A stretch of DNA of 64,000 nucleotides from Palsa-506 sp963755815 (lineage in GTDB: Bacteria; Actinomycetota; Actinomycetes; Streptosporangiales; Streptosporangiaceae): the NCBI GenBank assembly GCA_963755815.1, contig CAVWLF010000001.1, positions 1 to 64,000 of the forward strand, in the 5' to 3' direction. This document shows, piece by piece, positions 1-7,766 of the stretch (position 1 is its first letter; the number at the start of each line of letters is the position of its first letter). Both the position numbers and the translations under genes were made by a program. The notes under the pieces were generated by a model that did not search any database, had not been told where the DNA came from, and was given only the letters and a program-made list of their open reading frames with translations.

Positions 1-33
1 GCAGGCGCGCTAACCAAGCTGCGCCACATCCCG
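1..33 (-). tRNA. tRNA-Pro, 5' part, cut by the window edge
   Basis: On the minus strand the sequence starts CGGGATGTGGCGCAGC and runs on through a D-arm with TTGGTTAGCGC, which is the usual 5' half of actinobacterial tRNA-Pro (C1 at the acceptor start is characteristic). The anticodon, T-arm and 3' end lie beyond the left edge, so the isoacceptor cannot be read. Confidence 0.75.
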
Positions 34-170
34 TCAAGCCAGCCGAAGCCTATCCTGTCCGATCAGCCCAGGACGGGCACCGGGTCTCGCCCGCCCCTCG
101 CGCGCCTGCGGGCGCGGCTACTGCGGCCGTGCGGGAACGGTACGCTACGGTGTGGCGGCCAAGCCGCTGC

Positions 171-244
171 GCGGGCGTAGCTCAATGGTAGAGCCCCAGC
201 CTTCCAAGCTGGTCATGCCGGTTCGATCCCGGTCGCCCGCTCCA
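171..244 (+). tRNA. tRNA-Gly(TCC), with encoded CCA
   Basis: A full cloverleaf can be drawn. The acceptor stem GCGGGCG pairs with CGCCCGC, the D-loop holds AATGGTAGA, the anticodon loop is CTTCCAA giving anticodon TCC, and the T-loop is GTTCGATCC. Discriminator T is followed by a genomically encoded CCA at 242-244. It would read GGA codons (and GGG by wobble). Confidence 0.95.
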
Positions 245-256
245 CCGCTCCTCCGC

Positions 257-289
257 AGGTCAGCGCTATAATCCTCGCACCGCTGACCT
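257..289 (+). terminator. Probable terminator hairpin after tRNA-Gly
   Basis: A perfect 9-bp inverted repeat, AGGTCAGCG (257-265) and CGCTGACCT (281-289), with a 15-nt loop, begins 12 nt after the tRNA 3' end. There is no clear T-run, as is common for actinobacterial terminators. Nothing else recognisable lies between here and position 484. Confidence 0.55.
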
Positions 290-484
290 ATGTCACGACG
301 CGTTCCTCGTGCCCATGCCCGGTACGGTCAGCGATCATCAGGGATGAACTCGATCGGGGCGACATCAGCAAGCGGGCCGCCATTGAGGCAACGCCGGTCC
401 AGTCACTACAGGCATCTGGCCCGGGCGGGCACGACGCGGTGCCAGCCGGGCCAGAACGGGGTCGCTACAAGCTGCAGCTCGCCG

Positions 485-1114
485 TCACGATGTTCCGCCC
501 CTGAGGAAGATCGCAATGGTGCGGGGCTGCAGCGGAGTGGCGTGAGCAGTGCAGGTGTAAGAGCCCTTGTCGATGAGCGCGAAGTTGGTCTGCTCACCGT
601 TCGTCAGCTGGAAGTTACCGAAGCTCAGCTCCGTTCCGGCTGGCATTGCCGCGGGATTGATCGTGATGGTCCGAACGTAGCGGGTCCGCGGGATGGACAC
701 GACGTGCAAGAGACCGGCCGGGGCCGGGTCGGAGGAGCAAAAGCTGCCCACCGTGACCTTGGCGGAGATGCCGTCTCGCGCGAGGTCGCGTTGCAGGGTG
801 CCGGGCTCGAGGAGCACCTTCGGCTTGATGGTCAGCGTGGCCGTGCCGTTGGCGTTGCTGACCAGCGTGAAGGCCGCGGTTTGGATCGTGCTTGTGCCGT
901 GCACCGGTGCGGAGCTGGCCAGGCCAACGGCCAGCACCGCGGTCACCGCCACCGTCCCGGTTCCGGCCAGGCCAATGAGCCTGCGGCGCCTGCGTGTTGT
1001 CCGGCCCTGCCGCACGATGGTATCCAGCGGCGTGCTCATCCGAACCTCGGAGAGGGAGTCCTTGGCCGTGGTGAGAGAGTCCTGGACGGTGCCGAGCGCG
1101 CTGTCGTCGTTCAT
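485..1114 (-). CDS. Membrane-anchored partner protein of ECF sigma factor (putative anti-sigma)
   Basis: A 209-residue protein. The N-terminal part (about 1-45) is cytoplasmic-looking and ends in an Arg-rich stretch. One membrane segment follows at about 46-68 (LIGLAGTGTVAVTAVLAVGL), then an extracytoplasmic domain of about 140 residues with two Cys. Its ATG overlaps the stop of the upstream ECF sigma gene by 4 nt (ATGA), so the two are translationally coupled. One-TM proteins encoded directly after an ECF sigma gene are usually its anti-sigma factor, but I see no zinc-type HxxxCxxC motif, so the anti-sigma role rests on context. The outer domain is not one I recognise. Confidence 0.6.
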   Translation of the reverse strand: MNDDSALGTVQDSLTTAKDSLSEVRMSTPLDTIVRQGRTTRRRRRLIGLAGTGTVAVTAVLAVGLASSAPVHGTSTIQTAAFTLVSNANGTATLTIKPKVLLEPGTLQRDLARDGISAKVTVGSFCSSDPAPAGLLHVVSIPRTRYVRTITINPAAMPAGTELSFGNFQLTNGEQTNFALIDKGSYTCTAHATPLQPRTIAIFLRGGTS

Positions 1115-1593
1115 TTCCGTATCTCCTGATCATCGTGATGCGGGATCGCGGATCGCAGCGTCGCTACCGCTTTGTGCAGGTGGGCGCTGACGGTCCCGGG
1201 GGCAATGCCTAGGAGCTTGGCCGTGGTCTCGGTGTCCAGGTCGAGCAGCAGCCGCAGGGTGACGACCTCGCGCTGACGCAACGGCAGCCGGCGAAGCGCG
1301 GCTACCAGCTCGCCGCTCATCACAGAGTCCTGATCTGCCGGAATCGCGCTGTCGTGGCTGCCCAGGGCGACCTCGCGCCGGTGGCGCCGCCACCGGGACA
1401 CGTTCACGTTCAGCGCCGCGCGCACCACCCAGGCCCGCGGCGCCTGCAGGTCGCGCACCTTCCGCCATGCCATCCACGCCCGGGCGAACCCCTCCGCGAC
1501 CAGTTCCTCGGCAAGCAGCCGGTCACCGACGTTGAGCAGCACGATCCGCAGGCAGTCATCACGGGCGGACTCGTAGAACTCGGCGAACTCCAT
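1111..1593 (-). CDS. ECF (extracytoplasmic function) RNA polymerase sigma factor
   Basis: A sigma-70 family protein of 160 residues. Region 2 spans about 5-70 (EFYESARDDCLRIV, then the ELVAEGFARAW segment typical of region 2.2). Region 4 spans about 95-150 with an HTH (LPLRQREVVTLRLLLDLDTE, then KLLGIAPGTVSAHLHKAV). The start at 1593 is chosen because MEFAEFYESARDD is the family N-terminus and GGAG lies about 9 nt upstream; an in-frame ATG at 1623 would add ten unconserved residues. It directs RNA polymerase to stress-type promoters and is coupled to the membrane protein at 485-1114. Confidence 0.88.
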   Translation of the reverse strand: MEFAEFYESARDDCLRIVLLNVGDRLLAEELVAEGFARAWMAWRKVRDLQAPRAWVVRAALNVNVSRWRRHRREVALGSHDSAIPADQDSVMSGELVAALRRLPLRQREVVTLRLLLDLDTETTAKLLGIAPGTVSAHLHKAVATLRSAIPHHDDQEIRK

Positions 1594-1730
1594 CGACGTT
1601 TGCTCCACACCCCATACACGCATCAGCCGCCGGATTCCTTTATCTCCCCTCCGGCTCCTGGCGCAGTCAATCGGCCACCGGTGATGAGGGCGTGTCCTAC
1701 CACCTCTGCCGCACCCTCAGCAATGGGGGA

Positions 1731-1956
1731 CGGCAATGTAGCCGGTCAGGACTCCAAGTAGCGGAGGACGGCGAGTACCCGGCGGTGGTCGGCGTCTGGG
1801 GGGGCAGGCCGAGCTTGCTGAAGATGTTTCCCACGTGCTTTTCGACGGACCGCTCGGAAACACCAGGATCGCGGCGATCGCGGCGTTGGAGCGGCCTTCG
1901 GCCATCAGCGCCAGCACCTCGCGTTCCCTGGTCGTGAGCGTGCCGAGCCCGTCATT
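1731..1956 (-). pseudogene. Duplicated, frameshifted 3' fragment of the response regulator at 4280-4936
   Basis: About 225 bp are nearly identical to the LuxR-HTH end of the response regulator gene (compare 4263-4488). Reading on the minus strand, the frame NDGLGTLTTREREVLALMAE matches exactly. Single-base losses relative to the intact copy (GGAAACACC against GGAAACCACC, and GTCTGGGGG against GTCTGAGGGG) then break the reading frame. There is no receiver domain. It is a dead partial duplication rather than a gene. Confidence 0.8.
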
Positions 1957-2065
1957 TAGCGCGGGTACAGTCCGCGGATTGCTGGCTCGGTTTCCGTCAC
2001 GCCCTTGGCGGCCTCCCAACGCCACAGGGCAATGTCGCTGGTGAGATCGGCAAACCAGCAGTCAG

Positions 2066-2329
2066 CTATCGTTCCGGCTGGCTGCAAGTACCAGGCGTCC
2101 CGTGCAGCGCCGCCGCCGTCAGGTTGCCGTCGAGAAACCGGAACAGGCGGGAACTTCCGCGGGCAGTGCGCCTCCGGGTCTTGCTGGGCCAGGTCATCGA
2201 GCCCTGCCTGCATCGCCGGGGTGGCGTAAACACGGATGGCCGAGACAACCGAGTTGGCATGGAATAGAAGGCCTTGGCCCGGTCCACGTCGGAGACCGGG
2301 ATGACGACTACCTCAAGGTGGGTGTCCAT
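2066..2329 (-). pseudogene. Remnant of a VOC/glyoxalase-fold protein
   Basis: The first ~23 codons (MDTHLEVVVIPVSDVDRAK, then AFYS) are the classic first beta-alpha unit of the vicinal-oxygen-chelate family. After that the reading frame loses similarity and low-complexity Arg/Pro/Ser sequence follows, so the gene is frameshifted and decayed. Its start overlaps the 3' end of the ECF sigma gene by 22 nt, consistent with a former sigma-linked operon member. The adjoining 1957-2065 holds no further recognisable domain. Confidence 0.5.
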
Positions 2330-3306
2330 GGTCCGGTCATATCCGGCTCGGGAAGAAATCCGAACACTGCGAGCAGGCCAGGATTTCCGAACGAGGTAAC
2401 CTGGCTGATCCCGCGGTCGGTCACGGTCAGCACGCAGACGCCGTAGGGCTGCAGCTGCCCGTCAGCGTCCCGCGCGTACACCGCTGCGGCGGGCTGCCCG
2501 TTGGCGCCGGTGGCCAGCATCCGCCAGTCGCCGGCGGCGCCGAGGACGCGGTCGCGCAGGAACGGGATGCAGGCACGGCGGCCCGAGAACCAGGACCGCA
2601 GCGGCGTCGCCTCCAGGATGACGTCCTCGACCAGCAGCCGCTCGAGGGCAGCGGCGTCGGCGTTCTCGAACGCGGCGATGTACTCATCCAGCAGCGCCCG
2701 CGCCTGCGGCATGTCCGGCTCGGTGATCTGATCAGCTGCGGGGGCTACTTCCTCCAGCCGGGCCCGGGCCCGCTGCAGCGCGCTCTTCACTGACGCCGTC
2801 GTCGTTTCGAGCATGACCGCGACCTGCGCGGCGGGAAACTCGAGCACGTCGCGCAGGACGAGCACGGCGCGCTGCCGGGGCGGCAGATACTGCAGGCTCG
2901 CGATGAGTGCCAGCCGCAGGCTCTCGCGGGCGGTGACGATGACCGCCGGGTCGGCCGCCTCCGGGATCGCCAGCGTGTCCGGGACCGGGTCGAGCCACGC
3001 GACGGCCGGTCCGGCGTCCTCGGGCCATACCGCCGGATCCGGCTCCGCATCGTATAGTCCCGACGGCAGCACCCGGCGATCGCGACGGGACAGCGCCGTG
3101 AGGCACGCATTGGTGGCGATCTGGTACAGCCACGTGCGCACCGAGGACCGGCCCTCGAAACTGTCGTACGAGCGCCACGCGCGCAGGTAGGTCTCCTGGA
3201 CCAGGTCCTCGGCGTCCGCTACCGAGCCGAGCATCCGATAGCAGTGCGCGAACAGCTCGCGCCGGAACGGCTCCGTGTCCCGGCCGAACGCCGCGCTATC
3301 CGGCAT
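2308..3306 (-). CDS. ECF sigma factor with C-terminal SnoaL-like domain (SigG/SigJ type)
   Basis: A 332-residue protein. Sigma region 2 is at about 10-75 (HCYRMLGSVADAEDLVQETY), region 4 at about 130-190 (YLPPRQRAVLVLRDVLEFPA, then SVKSALQRARARLEE). A SnoaL/NTF2-like domain is at about 205-320 (LDEYIAAFENADAAALERLL). This extension replaces a separate anti-sigma factor in ECF41/ECF56-like groups and modulates promoter activity. The gene starts 3 nt after the stop of the DinB-type gene upstream, so the two are co-translated. These groups are often linked to small metabolic enzymes such as carboxymuconolactone decarboxylases or DinB/VOC proteins, which fits the neighbours. Confidence 0.88.
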   Translation of the reverse strand: MPDSAAFGRDTEPFRRELFAHCYRMLGSVADAEDLVQETYLRAWRSYDSFEGRSSVRTWLYQIATNACLTALSRRDRRVLPSGLYDAEPDPAVWPEDAGPAVAWLDPVPDTLAIPEAADPAVIVTARESLRLALIASLQYLPPRQRAVLVLRDVLEFPAAQVAVMLETTTASVKSALQRARARLEEVAPAADQITEPDMPQARALLDEYIAAFENADAAALERLLVEDVILEATPLRSWFSGRRACIPFLRDRVLGAAGDWRMLATGANGQPAAAVYARDADGQLQPYGVCVLTVTDRGISQVTSFGNPGLLAVFGFLPEPDMTGPWTPTLR

Positions 3307-3309
3307 CAG

Positions 3310-3861
3310 TCACACCGGCCGGCCGAGGTAGGCGGCGAGCTGGTCCGCGGGCCCGGCCCCGGCCGGCGCGGGCGCGACGGGCCCGAACGGGGCCTGCCCG
3401 TCCGGCCCGCGGAAACCGTCGGTGATCGCCAGCCGTGCCGAGGCGAGCAGCCCGGTCGCCAGCTCGGGGTCCAGGTCGCTCGGGTAGCCGATAGCGCGGG
3501 CCAGGTCCCAGCCGTGAGCGAACTGATCGAGGGCTGCCATGCTCCGCACGGCAGCGCCCGGGAACTCGCCGAACGGCAGCCGGATCATCCGGCCGAGCAC
3601 GCCATCGGCCTCGAACGCCGCCGCCGCCATCCGGGCGCTCTCCTCGTAGGCGGCGACGAAATCACCGGCCGTGTAGTCCGCGTCGGTGGGCTCGCTAGTG
3701 CCGCTGACGACACCGGCCCACCAGCGGGCCGTGTCGGTGAAGTGGTTGATCAGCGCGCGAACGTCCCAGGATGCACACGGCGTGGGTGCATCCAGGTCGC
3801 CGGGCTGCACTTTCTGAAGGACTGCCAGGGTGCTGCTCAGGGCTCTATCCAGTTCGGTCAC
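3310..3861 (-). CDS. TIGR03086-type DinB/mycothiol-dependent maleylpyruvate isomerase-fold protein
   Basis: About 183 residues. The N-terminal helix bundle has the family signature LDAPTPCASWDVRALINHF, whose His lies in a metal-binding triad. A second His (DQFAHGWDLARAIG) sits where the third ligand is expected. Proteins of this fold are metal-dependent thiol-linked enzymes or transferases; the substrate is unknown. GTG at 3861 is preferred because GGAG lies 7 nt upstream (MTELDRALSSTLAVLQK); an ATG at 3900 would add 13 residues. It is the first gene of a two-gene unit with the ECF sigma factor. Confidence 0.78.
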   Translation of the reverse strand: MTELDRALSSTLAVLQKVQPGDLDAPTPCASWDVRALINHFTDTARWWAGVVSGTSEPTDADYTAGDFVAAYEESARMAAAAFEADGVLGRMIRLPFGEFPGAAVRSMAALDQFAHGWDLARAIGYPSDLDPELATGLLASARLAITDGFRGPDGQAPFGPVAPAPAGAGPADQLAAYLGRPV

Positions 3862-3896
3862 GTGCTCGCTCCTGATTCTCTCGCCTGCCAAGGCCG

Positions 3897-4118
3897 TCAA
3901 TCAGGTAGACCTGGCCGCCCGGCGAAAGGAATCGGTACCGTTCGATCAGGTCTCGGTGATGATCTTGACGGGCTGGCCCGTGACGGGCTGCGATGCCCAG
4001 GCCGGGCATACCCCAACTCCCGGAGCGCGGGCGCTACCTGCTCACGCATCATCAGGTCATACGCCTGCTGCACCCCCGTTGACGCTGACCCAGCCTGCGA
4101 CTTGCTCGACACCAGCAC
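3897..4118 (-). pseudogene. Unrecognised decayed gene fragment
   Basis: A short stretch with protein-like composition (VQQAYDLMMREQVAPALREL) resembles the start of small DUF4304-like proteins, but it runs into Ser/Arg/Pro-rich frame after about 40 residues. A neighbouring frame gives RYRFLSPGGQVYLIDGL at the other end, so a frameshifted gene is likely. The similarity is weak and from memory. The stretch 4119-4260 holds nothing I recognise. Confidence 0.25.
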
Positions 4119-4279
4119 CGCCCCTTCGCGGAACGCGCATTCGCAAATGCCAGCATCGACCCTAGGCCCATCTGCATCGATCAGGCCAGCCGCTCAAGTC
4201 GGCCGGCGACCGTTCCTGCCACCGCGCAGCGACCCAGATCCCGCAGACATTTTGCGAATGGTGTGGGCAATGTGGCCGG

Positions 4280-4936
4280 TCAGGACTCCAGGTAGCGGAG
4301 GACGGCGAGTACCCGGCGGTGGTCGGCGTCTGAGGGGGGCAGGCCGAGCTTGCTGAAGATGTTCCCCACGTGCTTTTCGACGGACCGCTCGGAAACCACC
4401 AGGATCGCGGCGATCGCGGCGTTGGAGCGGCCTTCGGCCATCAGCGCCAGCACCTCGCGTTCCCTGGTCGTGAGCGTGCCGAGCCCGTCGTTGCGGCGGC
4501 TGGCGCCGAGCAGTTGCGTGACGACCTCCGGGTCGAGGGCGGTGCCGCCGGCGGCCACCCGGCTCAGCGCCTCGACGAACTCCTCGACGTCGCCGACCCG
4601 GTCCTTGAGCAGGTACCCGACCCCCGCTGCACCGCCGCCCGACGCCGCGCCGAGCAGGTCAGCCGCGTAGCGGGTCTCGATGTACTGAGAGAACACCAGC
4701 ACCCCGGTCTTGGGGTGGTCGCGGCGGATGGCGATCGCGGCGCGCAGGCCCTCGTCGGTGTAGCCGGGCGGCATCCGCACGTCCACCACGGCGGCGTCTG
4801 GGTGGTGCTCGTCCACCGCCGCTAGCAGATCGTCGGCGTTACCAACGGCGGCCGCCACTTGGTGGCCGCTGTCGGTCAGGATTTCGGCCAGGCCCGCTCG
4901 CACTACGGCCGAGTCTTCGGCGATCACGATCCGCAT
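4280..4936 (-). CDS. NarL/FixJ-family response regulator
   Basis: A 218-residue two-domain regulator. The receiver domain (1-125) has the acidic pair E7/D8 and the phosphoacceptor Asp52 in AAVVDVRMPPGYTDEG, with the conserved Thr/Ser and Lys later (GVLVFSQY, YLLKDRVGD). The LuxR-type HTH is at about 150-210 (LTTREREVLALMAEGRSNAA, then SVEKHVGNIFSKL). ATG 4936 begins the canonical MRIVIAEDS; longer upstream frames are not family-like. It lies 16 bp after the histidine kinase gene, its presumed phosphodonor. The last ~225 bp have a broken duplicate at 1731-1956. Confidence 0.93.
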   Translation of the reverse strand: MRIVIAEDSAVVRAGLAEILTDSGHQVAAAVGNADDLLAAVDEHHPDAAVVDVRMPPGYTDEGLRAAIAIRRDHPKTGVLVFSQYIETRYAADLLGAASGGGAAGVGYLLKDRVGDVEEFVEALSRVAAGGTALDPEVVTQLLGASRRNDGLGTLTTREREVLALMAEGRSNAAIAAILVVSERSVEKHVGNIFSKLGLPPSDADHRRVLAVLRYLES

Positions 4937-4952
4937 GGGGGCTCCGGTTCGG

Positions 4953-5897
4953 TCAGGCGTGGGACGGCAGCTCGACGGTGACCGCGGTGGGGCCTCCGGG
5001 CGGACTGCTGATGCCCAGCTTGCCGTCCACGGTCCGGACCCGCTCAGTGAGCCCGGCCAGGCCGCCGCGGGCGACGACTCCGGCGCCGCCGGTGCCATCA
5101 TCGCTGACCCGCATCCGCAGCAGGCCAGGCACATGGACCGCCTCCAGCCTGGCATGCCGGGCGCCGCTGTGCTTGGTCACGTTGGTGAGCAGCTCGGCTG
5201 CGCAGAAGTAGGCGATGGTCTCGATCGCGGCCGACGGGCGCTCGGGCAGGTCGATAACGAGGTCGACGGGCAGGTCGCTGCGCGCGGCCAGGGTGGTGAG
5301 TGCGACGCCCAGGCCCTGGTCGAGCACTGAGGGGTGAATGCCGCGGGCTAGGTCACGCAGCTCGGTGATGGCCTCCTTGACCCCGCGGTGGGCAGCGGCG
5401 ACCAGCTCCAGGACCCGGTCCAGGTCGGTCTGCCCGGTCCCGTCGACCATGCCGCCGAGCTTCTTGGCGGCCAGCCCCAGCTTCATGGTGACAGCAACCA
5501 GCTGCGCCTGCGCGCCGTCGTGAAGGTCCCGCTCGATCCGGCGCAGCCTGGCGGCCGACTGGTCCACCAAATGCGCCCGGGACTGCTCCAGATCACGAAC
5601 CCGCTGCGGCAGCGGAGCAACGAGCAGCCGGTAGGCGATCCAGAGTTCCAGCGCTCCCACCGCTATCAGCGCCGCGCCCCACCAGAAGCCGTAAGAGCAC
5701 AGGATGACGCCAAGGATGAACAACCAGAGACTGACGGCCAAGCACGCGCGGCCCCAGGCCTTGGGGTGGCGATATGCGGCGGGCCGCAGCAGAATTCTCA
5801 TGATCAGAGGTTCCGAGGGAGCACTGTCGTCACTCGGCGCGTATGTCGAGATGCCGTCAGCGACCTGGGATGCCTTGGCCATTCGGGTCACCCACAT
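4953..5897 (-). CDS. HisKA_3-type sensor histidine kinase
   Basis: A 314-residue kinase when read from ATG 5897. Two membrane segments lie at about 50-68 and 72-93, with almost no extracellular loop, so it probably senses within or near the membrane. The dimerisation domain carries phosphoacceptor His126 in RIERDLHDGAQAQ. The HATPase domain has an N-box (AAELLTNVTKHS) and G-box (VSDDGTGGAG and GLAGLTERV). The start is uncertain: ATG 5882 is also possible. The MRILLRPAAYRHPKAW segment and the membrane pair are paralogous to the small protein at 6131-6391. It pairs with the response regulator downstream. Confidence 0.9.
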   Translation of the reverse strand: MWVTRMAKASQVADGISTYAPSDDSAPSEPLIMRILLRPAAYRHPKAWGRACLAVSLWLFILGVILCSYGFWWGAALIAVGALELWIAYRLLVAPLPQRVRDLEQSRAHLVDQSAARLRRIERDLHDGAQAQLVAVTMKLGLAAKKLGGMVDGTGQTDLDRVLELVAAAHRGVKEAITELRDLARGIHPSVLDQGLGVALTTLAARSDLPVDLVIDLPERPSAAIETIAYFCAAELLTNVTKHSGARHARLEAVHVPGLLRMRVSDDGTGGAGVVARGGLAGLTERVRTVDGKLGISSPPGGPTAVTVELPSHA

Positions 5898-6068
5898 CTC
5901 AATGCTCGCCGGGCCCGCGAAGCCTGGGAGGAATTGGTATCAAGAGTGAATATGCCGCCTCGCGCTGGCACAGGAGGGCTGGACCGCTGATCAATCGCCG
6001 GGCTGGCGCACCTGTCCATCGCGCTCCTCGCTCCTTTAGTATCCGCCGCAAGCTCGCGCCACGAGCAT

Positions 6069-6126
6069 GAAGCATCTCCCCAAGCGGGCCGGGGGTTGCT
6101 CGGTCCCCGTTACGGGGAGATGCTTC
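6069..6126. terminator. Perfect 13-bp inverted repeat between small membrane gene and kinase gene
   Basis: GAAGCATCTCCCC (6069-6081) is exactly complementary to GGGGAGATGCTTC (6114-6126), enclosing a 32-nt loop that has its own GGGG/CCCC potential. It starts 5 nt beyond the stop of the 86-residue membrane protein. It is therefore well placed as a terminator or attenuator before the kinase gene. Confidence 0.6.
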
Positions 6127-6130
6127 CAAG

Positions 6131-6391
6131 CTAGGTCTGGACACTGGCCTGCAGACGGTAGGCGGTCCAGAAGATCAGCGCCGCCCCCGCCAGCGGCAGC
6201 ACGCCCAACCAGGCGAGCGGGCCCAGCCAGGGGCCGGAAGTGAGCAGGAGCACGGCCAGGGCGACGTTGAAGACGCCACAGGCAACGCGCACACGAACCC
6301 ACACATGGGGGTAGCGGTATTCGCGTGACCTGACCAGAAATCTCATGAGGGCAGATCGCGAGGAAGCGGTCTTGTCATTCGGCGGGAACAT
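6131..6391 (-). CDS. Small membrane protein paralogous to the kinase's sensor segment
   Basis: An 86-residue protein with a short charged N-terminus, then MRFLVRSREYRYPHVW and two hydrophobic segments (about 36-54 and 56-76) ending FWTAYRLQ. The kinase has the same order: MRILLRPAAYRHPKAW, two hydrophobic segments, LWIAYRLL. This looks like a duplication of the kinase membrane module without catalytic domains. The DNA upstream of both genes is also similar (shared ATCTCAATGCTCGCC). It could modulate the kinase in the membrane or be a remnant of a truncated second kinase. Confidence 0.55.
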   Translation of the reverse strand: MFPPNDKTASSRSALMRFLVRSREYRYPHVWVRVRVACGVFNVALAVLLLTSGPWLGPLAWLGVLPLAGAALIFWTAYRLQASVQT

Positions 6392-7014
6392 CGGAATGCC
6401 TCCTGGGAGCTGCGGTACCGGGCCACCCCGGTCACCTGTATCTCAATGCTCGCCGCCCGCGAACAGGACATCCACCGTGCGGATACCCGAACCTGAGGTG
6501 GGGCTAGCACGGTCCCCCGGCTCACCCGGCAGCTACGAGGAGGACGAGGGCCAGCACGACAAATATGGGCACGGCTGAGTCATTCGGAATCGCAGTCACT
6601 GAAGGCTGGGTGTTTCGGTAAATGCTTGCCGTCTAACAGTCGACGGCAAAGCATCGTCTGCGTGACGTAACTTCAGGCCGCGCCTTGGGGGCCACAGAGG
6701 TGCTCTGCCAGCAGTGCGGCGACACCGGCAGCCCGGTCGACGGGCACTTCGAAGCGGGCGCAGGGACAAGCGGAACAGGCCGACGCGCGGGTGCTTAGCC
6801 TGGCATTACCGGCGGATAAAGCGCGCGAAAACGTCACTCGGGGTAGCGATAGCCTCACCTAGAAGAACAATGGACGCCTTCATCTTCTCATTACCGAATC
6901 TTTACCAGGTGAAATTCTTGCCCGAAAGGTCCCTGCTGATAGAAAGGAAATTGGTACTGCCCTAGCCCCTGGCAGCCGCAGAGAACTCACCCGGCACAGT
7001 GAGCAGGAGCAGCC
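6392..7014. other. Gene-free 620-bp interval
   Basis: No convincing coding frame. It contains the hairpin at 6622-6654 and a comparatively AT-rich stretch at about 6885-6965 that probably includes the promoter of the 7015 gene. A short segment at 6430-6460 repeats the upstream flank of the kinase gene. Confidence 0.6.
6622..6654. terminator. Long hairpin in gene-free interval
   Basis: ATGCTTGCCGTC (6622-6633) pairs with GACGGCAAAGCAT (6642-6654) except for one bulged base, around an 8-nt loop. It may terminate an RNA or act as a protein-binding dyad. No gene end lies next to it. Confidence 0.45.
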
Positions 7015-7359
7015 ATGAATGCCGTGACCAGTACCGGGAAGGCTGCCCATCCGGCCAGGTCACCGCGCAGCGCCCGCGGCACGCGGCCAGGCACGGACAC
7101 CCCGGCGGTCCCTCCCGCGGGCCAGCCCGGTCACGGTCTTAACGCGAGGCTGCGGCGCCAGCCGGTCCGGATCGTGGACGGCCGGATCGAAGGCGGCTAC
7201 ACCGACGCGTTCGAGGTCATCTGCCCCGACTGCGGCGACCATCAATACCTGGATTACGGCGAGGTCATACCCCGGCTCCGGCGCCTGCGCGGGCCCCGCA
7301 CGCTGGAGGCGGGCCTGGCGGAGTATGAACGACACCTCGGACTCGGACTGACTGGCTGA
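7015..7359 (+). CDS. Conserved small actinobacterial protein, function unknown
   Basis: 114 residues. The first ~45 are Pro/Arg/Gly-rich and look disordered. The rest is compact: RIVDGRIEGGYTDAFEVICP, then DCGDHQYLDYGEV and RGPRTLEAGLAEYERHLG. The CPDC pair could bind a metal but has only two Cys and one nearby His. AGGAG precedes the ATG. Its stop overlaps the ATG of the LuxR-type regulator by 1 nt (TGATG), so the two form one transcription unit. I do not know a function; it is probably an accessory of the regulator. Confidence 0.7.
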   Translation: MNAVTSTGKAAHPARSPRSARGTRPGTDTPAVPPAGQPGHGLNARLRRQPVRIVDGRIEGGYTDAFEVICPDCGDHQYLDYGEVIPRLRRLRGPRTLEAGLAEYERHLGLGLTG

Positions 7360-7685
7360 TGGACGTGCTCCGGGCTCGTCATGCCCGGGACCACGTGCAT
7401 CGCATCGAGGCCGGGAAGGCGGCGACCATACCTCCGACCGGCCAGGCCCGGCACGCGAACGAGCGCGATTCAAGTGCACCCGGAGCATCGGCGCTGACCG
7501 GTGCCGAACTGCGCCTGCTGCCGCTGCTCTCCACCCACCTGTCGCTTCCGGAGATCGCCGGGGAATTCTCGCTGTCCCCGCACACCATCAAGTCGCAGGC
7601 GTCGTCGATCTACCGGAAGCTGGGGGCCTCCTCCCGCAGCCAGGCGGTCGCCCTATCCCGCGAGCTTGGACTCCTGGAGGTTTGA
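7359..7685 (+). CDS. LuxR-family HTH protein, stand-alone DNA-binding domain
   Basis: 108 residues. The first ~45 are unstructured, and residues 46-108 form a GerE/LuxR helix-turn-helix (LTGAELRLLPLLSTHLSLPE, then SLSPHTIKSQASSIYRKLG). The family's C-terminal pattern SSRSQAVALSRELGLL is present, close to that of large MalT/LAL-type regulators. There is no receiver or ligand domain, so activity must be set by expression or a partner, perhaps the co-translated 114-residue protein. Confidence 0.8.
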   Translation: MDVLRARHARDHVHRIEAGKAATIPPTGQARHANERDSSAPGASALTGAELRLLPLLSTHLSLPEIAGEFSLSPHTIKSQASSIYRKLGASSRSQAVALSRELGLLEV

Positions 7686-7694
7686 CCATCCGGT

Positions 7695-7718
7695 CGTTCA
7701 CCCATCAGCGGATGAACG
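7695..7718. terminator. Possible terminator between convergent genes
   Basis: CGTTCA (7695-7700) pairs with TGAACG (7713-7718), with extra CC/GG pairing inside after one mismatch. It lies between the LuxR-type gene and the convergent GNAT gene. There is no T-run. Confidence 0.35.
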
Positions 7719-7766
7719 GCAGACCCAGGGGCGACTTCAAAGCTGACTGCAGGAGTTCGTCCTTTG

